From positions 1-11,819 of the forward strand of contig CAZAAC010000061.1 of NCBI GenBank assembly GCA_964483155.1: a stretch of DNA of 11,819 nt, read 5' to 3'. Under the pieces are notes generated by a model. That model ran no database searches, was not told the origin of the DNA, and saw nothing but the letters and a program-made list of their open reading frames with translations. The position numbers were made by a program, and so were the translations under genes. The stretch's first letter is position 1. Every line of letters begins with the position of its first letter. This stretch comes from JAAYYM01 sp964483155 (GTDB lineage Bacteria > Bacillota > Clostridia > Lachnospirales > Lachnospiraceae). Positions 7,441 to 11,819 of the stretch are shown here, in pieces.

Positions 7441-8499
7441 ATGATTAAAAAAATTCTTAATCACATTTTTATTGACGGACTATCCGGTATGGCTTTTGGT
7501 CTTTTTGCTACTTTAATTATTGGAACCATTATTAAACAGTTAGGCACTTTTATCGGTGGCAATATCGGCGAATATCTGATATTATTCGGCAAAATGGCTT
7601 CTGTTGCAACAAGTGCCGGCATCGGTGTCGGGGTTGCATGCAAATTTAAAGAAAGCGCCCTCGTTACTTTATCTGCCGCAACTGCAGGCATGGTGGGTGG
7701 TTATGCTGGAAAAATACTCGCCGGCACAGTATTTGTAGATGGTGCAGTATCTTTCGCTGGCCCTGGCGAACCGCTTGGTGCATTTATTGCTGCAATGGTT
7801 GCCATTGAGCTTGGACATCTTGTATCTGGCAAAACCAAATTGGATATTATTATAACGCCATTTGTTGGAATTATTTCAGGCTCAACGATAGGATTATTAG
7901 TAGGTCCGCCTATCAGCGCTTTTATGATAAGTCTTGGCGCAATTATCAACTGGGGTACTGAACAGCAGCCATTTCTGATGGGAATTGTAGTTTCTGTTAT
8001 TATGGGTATGGTTCTAACTCTTCCTATCAGCTCTGCCGCACTTGGCATTGTGCTGGATTTAAGTGGTCTGGCCGCTGGCGCCGCTACTGTTGGCTGTTGC
8101 TGTAATATGATAGGATTCGCAGTTGCAAGTTATAAGGAAAACAAAGCAGGAGGCTTGCTCGCACAGGGAATTGGAACTTCAATGCTCCAGGTTCCTAATA
8201 TTATGAGAAAGCCAATTATCTGGCTGCCTGCCATCCTTGCAAGTGCTATTCTGGGTCCTGTATCAACTATGCTATTTCATATGACGAGTAATGCAACCGG
8301 TTCTGGCATGGGTACTGCCGGTCTTGTAGGGCAGATTATGACCTGGCAGGTCATGACGGAAACAGAACCTGGTACGATTGTCCTTTTGAAAATAGTAATT
8401 CTTCATTTTATATTACCTGCAGTGATTGCACTTGCAGCATCTACATTGATGCGCAAGAAAGGACTTATTAAAAACGGAGATATGAAACTTAATCTATAG
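7441..8499 (+). CDS. PTS-IIC-like membrane protein (PTS_EIIC_2 / PfoR family), putative transporter
   Basis: The 352-residue protein is almost entirely hydrophobic, with about nine or ten glycine/alanine-rich membrane segments. It resembles the PTS_EIIC_2 (COG3641, PfoR-like) family, by recognition of the N-terminus (IDGLSGMAFGLFATLIIGTI, residues 11-30) and of KTKLDIIITPFVGII (131-145) and NWGTEQQPFLMGI (170-182). No IIA or IIB phosphorylation domain is fused or encoded nearby, so if it transports it may do so without PTS phosphorylation. A GPGEP loop (107-111) and a CCC cluster (219-221) stand out. AGGAG (7429-7433) is 7 nt before ATG 7441. Divergence from NiaR suggests control by niacin and a role in uptake of a nicotinate-type compound; this is inference from context only. 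PfoR itself was described as a regulator of perfringolysin, so a non-transport role is possible. Confidence 0.82.
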   Translation: MIKKILNHIFIDGLSGMAFGLFATLIIGTIIKQLGTFIGGNIGEYLILFGKMASVATSAGIGVGVACKFKESALVTLSAATAGMVGGYAGKILAGTVFVDGAVSFAGPGEPLGAFIAAMVAIELGHLVSGKTKLDIIITPFVGIISGSTIGLLVGPPISAFMISLGAIINWGTEQQPFLMGIVVSVIMGMVLTLPISSAALGIVLDLSGLAAGAATVGCCCNMIGFAVASYKENKAGGLLAQGIGTSMLQVPNIMRKPIIWLPAILASAILGPVSTMLFHMTSNATGSGMGTAGLVGQIMTWQVMTETEPGTIVLLKIVILHFILPAVIALAASTLMRKKGLIKNGDMKLNL

Positions 8500-8532
8500 T
8501 ATATAAGATTGTTTAATGATATCGTCAATAGC

Positions 8533-8582
8533 AAAAGCGTTTAAGCTTTATTGTGGATTTCCACGAAAGCCTAAACGCTTTT
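8533..8582. terminator. Long rho-independent terminator, probably bidirectional
   Basis: AAAAGCGTTTA (8533-8543) pairs perfectly over 11 bp with TAAACGCTTTT (8572-8582). One A/C mismatch is followed by GCTTT/AAAGC (8545-8549 with 8566-8570) and an apical GTGG/CCAC (8553-8556 with 8561-8564). The A-tract/T-tract ends suit both directions: the PTS-IIC-like gene from the left and the SDR gene from the right. The T runs are only four long, so efficiency is uncertain. Confidence 0.8.
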
Positions 8583-8650
8583 ATCATATGATTATTGTCT
8601 ATCATTTAAAATACAATCTAGAAATGCTGTACAGCCTTCCAGACTATCAT
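8553..8650. repeat. Left copy of ~98-bp direct repeat bracketing the MerR/reductase module
   Basis: This segment matches 11294-11392 in the same orientation with about 10 mismatches and one single-base gap by hand alignment (roughly 89% identity). Long identical blocks include ACGAAAGCCTAAACGCT and AATCTAGAAATGCTGTACAG. Similarity begins at the apex of the terminator hairpin and ends inside phosphatase coding sequence. Confidence 0.85.
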
Positions 8651-8653
8651 ACT
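8592..8653 (-). pseudogene. C-terminal remnant of a low-molecular-weight protein tyrosine phosphatase gene
   Basis: Read on the reverse strand, this stretch ends in TAA (8594-8592) and encodes YDSLEGCTAFLDCILNDRQ, closely matching the last residues of the intact phosphatase downstream (HDILEGCTAFLDYIINDKK). There is no start codon, P-loop or remaining domain: the frame upstream runs into the SDR gene's 3' end and meets TGA at 8690-8688. It is therefore a headless fragment, not a small gene. It lies immediately after the SDR stop at 8663 and forms most of the left direct repeat. Confidence 0.82.
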
Positions 8654-8662
8654 CTGTAAATT

Positions 8663-9682
8663 CTATTTTGCCAGCTTCATTTTTGCATCATCTAACATAT
8701 CAATTACCCTATCACACCAGTTGTCAAATTCTTCGTCAGGGCTCTGGCAATCTTCGTGGGAGCATACATATTGAAGGGTATCAGCTACTCCTTCTTCAAA
8801 CCGCTTTGTAGCTATGAAACTAGGAACTAAGCGCTTTAACTTACTGTTATCAAACACAACCGAATTGCCTTTGTCGCCAATCAGGCTTCCTTCAAAGTCA
8901 TAATCACAAATTGCTGCAAGTAAAAATGACGAAACATAATACGGTTTCAGCGTGACACCAAGCTTGTCAGCGATACACTGATAAATCTGATTCCAAGTTA
9001 ATGTTTCGTCAGATGTAATCTGTATTGCCTCCCCAATCGCATGAAGATTACCCATTAGCCCAATAAAACCCTTTGCAAAGTCACTATTATGTGTCATGGT
9101 CCATAATGATGTTCCATCTCCATGAATAATTACTGGTTTTCCATCCAGCATTCTCTTTATAACCTGCCAACTACCATTTCGCCCATGAACACCAAGCGGA
9201 ACAGCACGTTCATCATAGGTATGACTTGGACGAATAATAGTTACAGGGAATCCCTTCTCACGATACACTTTTATCAGATAATCTTCGCAGGCAATTTTAT
9301 TTCTGGAATACTCCCAATAAGGATTGGCAAGTGGCGTACCTTCGTTAATTCTAAAATCACTAAGTGGCTTCTGATATGCAGATGCCGAACTAATAAAGAT
9401 AAACTGTTTGGTTTTTCCATTAAACAGTCGATAATCGCGTTCTAAGTGTGCGGGGACAAATGCTATAAAATCTGCGACAACGTCAAAGTTTAAATCTTTT
9501 ATTTTTTCAGCAACATCTTCCTCATTATTGATATCTGCTTGAATCAGGGTAACATTATCAGAAAGAATATTATTTCTTGTTCCGCGATTGATTAAATATA
9601 ATTGATGGCTACTATTGTCTATAATTTGTCTTGTGATTGCAGAACTAATTGTACCTGTTCCACCAATAAACAGTATTTTCAT
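8663..9682 (-). CDS. NAD(P)-dependent SDR / epimerase-dehydratase family protein
   Basis: A 339-residue extended short-chain dehydrogenase/reductase. The N-terminal Rossmann fold carries the dinucleotide motif GGTGTIS (7-13). LINRGTRN (30-37) after strand 2, with R33, suggests that NADP(H) may be accepted. The active site shows FISSAS (96-101) and Y125-x3-K129 in YSRNK. IIRPSHTYDERAVP (about 154-167) is the usual substrate-domain entry of nucleotide-sugar-epimerase-like proteins, but the true substrate is unknown. Start ATG 9682 has AAAGGAA (9691-9697) 8 nt upstream. It begins 27 nt after the aldo/keto reductase stop, so both are one operon under the MerR-type promoter at 10658-10688. Transcription would end at the hairpin 8533-8582 after passing the phosphatase remnant. 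A role in reductive handling of a reactive carbonyl is inferred from the operon only. Confidence 0.88.
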   Translation of the reverse strand: MKILFIGGTGTISSAITRQIIDNSSHQLYLINRGTRNNILSDNVTLIQADINNEEDVAEKIKDLNFDVVADFIAFVPAHLERDYRLFNGKTKQFIFISSASAYQKPLSDFRINEGTPLANPYWEYSRNKIACEDYLIKVYREKGFPVTIIRPSHTYDERAVPLGVHGRNGSWQVIKRMLDGKPVIIHGDGTSLWTMTHNSDFAKGFIGLMGNLHAIGEAIQITSDETLTWNQIYQCIADKLGVTLKPYYVSSFLLAAICDYDFEGSLIGDKGNSVVFDNSKLKRLVPSFIATKRFEEGVADTLQYVCSHEDCQSPDEEFDNWCDRVIDMLDDAKMKLAK

Positions 9683-9709
9683 GTTTTTGATTCCTTTCGC
9701 AAATTTTGT

Positions 9710-10627
9710 TTATGGAAGCTTGTTACCAGCTGCAAGATAAATCTGATACCACTCTTTACGAGTAAGATAAATATCTGATGCCGCACATATTTCGGTTAAG
9801 CGATGAGGATTCATCGTTCCAACTACTGGCTGCATGTTAGCAGGATGTCTTAATATCCAAGCAATCGCAATCGTTGTGGTGGTAACTTGATATTTTTCTG
9901 CTATCTCATTTAATGTTTCATTTAATTTCTGGAATTTTTCATTCCCTAAAAATACCCCTTCAAAGAAGCCATACTGGAATGGTGACCATGTTTGTATTGT
10001 TATATCATTTAGCCGGCAAAAGTCCAAAATACTACCATCGCGATCTACAGCATTATCAGTTAGCATATTTACTTCTAGCCCATTTCCAATCATCGATGCA
10101 TTTGTAATACTCAGTTGAAGCTGATTTGCAATAAGCGGCATTTTTAGATTTTTTTGTAATAATTGAATTTGCATTGGCTTCTGATTAGATACACCAAAAT
10201 GACGAACTCTTCCGGATCTTTCCAGTTCTTCAAAGGCTGCTGCAACTTCTTCCTCTTCAACAAGTGCATCTGGTCTGTGAAGTAGTAAGACATCCAGATA
10301 ATCTGTTTTAAGTCTTTTTAATATACCATCCACAGAACTTAAGATATGCTCTCTGGAAAAGTCAAACATCCCTGACCGAATTCCACATTTTGACTGAAGA
10401 ATTATCTTATCCCTTACAGTGGGAGACATATGTATTGCATCAGCAAATATTTTTTCACATTCTCCATCTCCGTAAATATCTGCGTGATCAAAAAAGTTAG
10501 CACCCAATTCCAACGCTTTTTGAACAAATTCTTCTGCTTTTTTAGAATCAATACTATTAATCCGCATACACCCTACCGCAATGTTAGGTACTTGAAGATT
10601 ACTTTTTCCAAGATTAATTTTTTTCAT
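9710..10627 (-). CDS. Aldo/keto reductase (YdhF-like)
   Basis: The 305-residue protein is a full-length (alpha/beta)8 aldo/keto reductase that would reduce an aldehyde or ketone with NAD(P)H in the cytoplasm. The catalytic tetrad is visible: D47 and Y52 in FFDHADIYG, K80 in ILQSK and H117 in LLLHRPD. GVSN, QLQLS, TWSPFQYG and a C-terminal VVGTMNPHRLTEI (cofactor-phosphate region) are all in the family order. Overall style is closest to the E. coli YdhF group. ATG 10627 follows AGGAG (10634-10638) by 6 nt. It is the first gene of the operon with the SDR at 8663-9682 and is divergent from the MerR regulator, whose operator lies in its promoter. Induction by an electrophile or aldehyde is the expected logic; the natural substrate is unknown. 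Confidence 0.92.
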   Translation of the reverse strand: MKKINLGKSNLQVPNIAVGCMRINSIDSKKAEEFVQKALELGANFFDHADIYGDGECEKIFADAIHMSPTVRDKIILQSKCGIRSGMFDFSREHILSSVDGILKRLKTDYLDVLLLHRPDALVEEEEVAAAFEELERSGRVRHFGVSNQKPMQIQLLQKNLKMPLIANQLQLSITNASMIGNGLEVNMLTDNAVDRDGSILDFCRLNDITIQTWSPFQYGFFEGVFLGNEKFQKLNETLNEIAEKYQVTTTTIAIAWILRHPANMQPVVGTMNPHRLTEICAASDIYLTRKEWYQIYLAAGNKLP

Positions 10628-10657
10628 TTTTTTCTCCTATCTTATTACTTTAACTTA

Positions 10658-10688
10658 ACTATACTCCTTAGAGTTAGCTCAAAGTCAA
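10658..10688 (-). promoter_or_regulatory. MerR-type promoter/operator of the AKR-SDR operon (19-bp spacer)
   Basis: On the reverse strand TTGACT (10688-10683) and TATAGT (10663-10658) are separated by 19 nt rather than the usual 17. An imperfect dyad at 10667-10684 (forward strand CTTAGAGTT/AGCTCAAAG, 7 of 9 positions paired) fills the spacer. A long spacer with a central dyad is the hallmark of promoters activated by MerR-family proteins, which underwind the DNA. The divergent neighbour encodes such a protein. Confidence 0.8.
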
Positions 10689-10696
10689 GTGTCTTA

Positions 10697-10724
10697 TTGT
10701 AATTATTTTGAATTATGTTAGAAT
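10697..10724 (+). promoter_or_regulatory. Candidate promoter of the MerR gene
   Basis: TTGTAA (10697-10702), a 16-nt spacer and TAGAAT (10719-10724) preceded by TGT (extended -10) give a plausible but weak promoter, starting just outside the operator dyad. The leader to ATG 10861 would be about 130 nt, long for this gene type, and the elements are not close to consensus. Confidence 0.4.
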
Positions 10725-10860
10725 GTAGATAAATGGTAAAGTAAATTCGTAATTTTTAACTTATACAAACAAAGTAATAACATTTAAGTTATTTGCAATA
10801 ATAGAGAGGAGAAAATCATCCAAACACCTTATAAAAGGATAGTTGGATGGCATAAAAACT

Positions 10861-11253
10861 ATGTATACAATCAAACAAATTTCCGAAAAAACGAACCTGA
10901 CAGAACATACCATACGCTATTATGACAGAGAGGGCCTGATTCCCTTTATTTCGCGTTCCGATAGTGGTATTCGACAATTTTCCGAAGATAATCTGGAATG
11001 GATTAAATTAATTTGCTGCCTTAGGAATTCAGGTATGCCATTGCAGGAAATAAAAGAATTTATGCAGATGTGTTTAAGGGGAAATGATTTATTAGAAGAA
11101 AGAAAGGCAATGTTGTTGAAGCATCATTCAAGAATACAGGGTGAAATTAAAAGCCTTGAAAATAGCCTTAGTATAATTAATTATAAAATTGAACACAATA
11201 AGGAAATTGGCATTTTTCATATTGATAAAGTACAAACTAATGTGTCTAAATAG
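10861..11253 (+). CDS. MerR family regulator, AdhR/YyaN-like, likely aldehyde-responsive
   Basis: The 130-residue protein begins with a MerR winged helix: MYTIKQISEKTNLTEHTIRY with the following YDREGLIP (20-28) and DSGIRQF (34-40). A central CCLRNSGMPLQEI segment (52-64) leads into a long coiled coil (about 80-118) for dimerisation. C53 aligns by eye with Cys52 of B. subtilis AdhR, the residue needed there for response to formaldehyde and methylglyoxal; C52 is an additional neighbour. There is no C-terminal metal-binding loop. I prefer ATG 10861, which begins at the canonical MerR N-terminus. The frame is open back to a TTG at 10843, directly after TAG at 10840-10842, which adds only six residues. 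The upstream SD is weak (GGATGG 10845-10850), while a good AGAGGAG (10804-10810) is too far away. Its operator is at 10667-10684. Confidence 0.87.
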   Translation: MYTIKQISEKTNLTEHTIRYYDREGLIPFISRSDSGIRQFSEDNLEWIKLICCLRNSGMPLQEIKEFMQMCLRGNDLLEERKAMLLKHHSRIQGEIKSLENSLSIINYKIEHNKEIGIFHIDKVQTNVSK

Positions 11254-11293
11254 TATCTTATAAGTATTTGTTTTACACTATTAAAGTAATTAT

Positions 11294-11392
11294 GTGGATT
11301 TTCACGAAAGCCTAAACGCTCTATATCATATAGTTATTTTTTATCATTTATAATATAATCTAGAAATGCTGTACAGCCTTCCAGAATATCAT
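11294..11392. repeat. Right copy of ~98-bp direct repeat (3' end of intact phosphatase gene)
   Basis: Matches 8553-8650 at roughly 89% by hand alignment. It contains the right half of the terminator hairpin (ACGAAAGCCTAAACGCT) but not the left half: bases 11260-11293 do not pair with it. The strong terminator is therefore absent on this side. Only a weak CTATA/TATAG stem (11321-11333) before a six-T run (11337-11342) could stop rightward transcription of the MerR gene. Confidence 0.85.
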
Positions 11393-11795
11393 GATATGTC
11401 AAATCGAAATCATCCGTGTACCAGGGATCCGCAATATCTCGTGGCCTGAATGAATAATCTAATAACCTACAGATTTTCTTTTCAGAATCACTCCCTACGA
11501 TCCTTAGCATATTAGAAATATTTTGCTGTTCCATCCCAATCAGATAATCAAACAGGTCATAATCTGCATGCGTCATTTGCCTTGCATACTTACCTTCAGT
11601 CGTAATGCCATGCTGCCTAAGCTTTTTTTGTGCAGGTGGATAAACAGGGTTTCCAATTTCCTCTCTACTGGTTGCTGCAGAAGCAATATAAAATGTGTCT
11701 GACATTCCTCTCTGATTAATCATATCCTTCATTATAAATTCCGCCATCGGTGAACGACATATGTTGCCGTGGCAAACGAATAGTATTTTTATCAT
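11334..11795 (-). CDS. Low-molecular-weight protein tyrosine phosphatase
   Basis: A full-length 153-residue LMW-PTP that hydrolyses phosphotyrosine (in bacteria possibly phosphoarginine or related) through a cysteinyl-phosphate. The N-terminal P-loop CHGNICRS gives C8, R14 and S15. The general acid is D123 in DPWYTDDF (123-130), as in the family. No membrane segment is present, so the protein is cytoplasmic. ATG 11795 gives the canonical MIKILFVCHGN start, with GAGG (11807-11810) about 11 nt upstream. The promoter is at or beyond the window edge. Its last ~20 codons are duplicated as a remnant at 8592-8653. The gene converges on the MerR gene with 80 nt between stops and lacks the strong hairpin terminator found at the left copy. 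No tyrosine kinase or exopolysaccharide gene is adjacent to suggest a target. Confidence 0.93.
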   Translation of the reverse strand: MIKILFVCHGNICRSPMAEFIMKDMINQRGMSDTFYIASAATSREEIGNPVYPPAQKKLRQHGITTEGKYARQMTHADYDLFDYLIGMEQQNISNMLRIVGSDSEKKICRLLDYSFRPRDIADPWYTDDFDLTYHDILEGCTAFLDYIINDKK

Positions 11796-11819
11796 CCCTT
11801 TAAAATCCTCATTTCCCTT

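Larger units (their letters stand above)
8651..11293. other. Repeat-bracketed module: SDR, aldo/keto reductase and MerR regulator
   Basis: The three genes and their divergent control region lie exactly between the two direct repeats. Removing one repeat and the module would restore a simple convergent arrangement of the PTS-IIC-like gene, the hairpin terminator and the phosphatase gene. No integrase, transposase or terminal inverted repeats are seen, so homologous (Campbell-type) integration or segmental duplication is more likely than transposition. Insertion itself is inferred. Confidence 0.55.

Noticed and set aside
7461..8048. Reverse-strand frames at 7461-7691 and 7701-8048
   Set aside because: Proline/isoleucine/alanine-rich mirror images of the glycine/alanine-rich PTS-IIC-like gene.
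9122..10702. Forward-strand frames at 9122-9445, 9913-10107 and 10430-10702
   Set aside because: They are antisense to SDR and aldo/keto reductase genes whose catalytic residues are intact.
8651..11293. The bracketed module as a transposon or integrative element
   Set aside because: No transposase, integrase, terminal inverted repeats or short target-site duplication can be seen; the ~98-bp diverged repeats fit recombination or duplication better.

Overview
The window is AT-rich, has short intergenic gaps, AGGAG-type ribosome binding sites and sigma-A-like promoters. Protein styles (NiaR with a 3H domain, ABC-F factor, Clostridia-type acyl-CoA ligase, TetR/ABC cassette) point to a Bacillota member, most likely class Clostridia and plausibly Lachnospiraceae. 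That placement is inferred from protein character only; no marker gene is present.

Layout, left to right. (1) 1-1524 minus: an AMP-forming acyl-CoA ligase cut by the window edge, with its own promoter. (2) 1651-3636 minus: a two-domain ABC-F translation factor. (3) 3845-6708 plus: an operon with overlapping genes encoding a TetR-family repressor, one ABC ATPase and two small permeases, behind a near-consensus promoter with a TGACCA-N12-TGGTCA operator. (4) 6734-7237 minus and 7441-8499 plus: a NiaR (YrxA) type niacin-responsive repressor, divergent from a lone PTS-IIC-like (PfoR/PTS_EIIC_2) membrane protein. (5) 8533-8582: a long hairpin terminator. (6) 8663-10627 minus: an aldo/keto reductase followed by an NAD(P)-dependent SDR/epimerase, transcribed from a MerR-type promoter with a 19-bp spacer, divergent from a MerR/AdhR-like regulator (10861-11253 plus). 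(7) 11334-11795 minus: an intact low-molecular-weight protein tyrosine phosphatase.

The most notable structural feature is that the MerR-reductase module (about 2.6 kb) is bracketed by a direct repeat of about 98 bp, roughly 89% identical by hand alignment. The repeat carries the last ~20 codons of the tyrosine phosphatase gene and half of the terminator hairpin. The left copy (8553-8650) is a headless phosphatase remnant; the right copy (11294-11392) is the 3' end of the intact gene. This suggests the module entered, or was duplicated into, a spot at the 3' end of the phosphatase gene, originally convergent with the PTS-IIC-like gene.

Three self-contained regulator-plus-target units are visible: TetR with an exporter, NiaR with a putative transporter, and MerR with reductases. 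Each has recognisable promoter/operator architecture. No CRISPR array, rRNA, tRNA, IS element, integrase or phage gene was seen. No gene-free stretch exceeds 300 bases.
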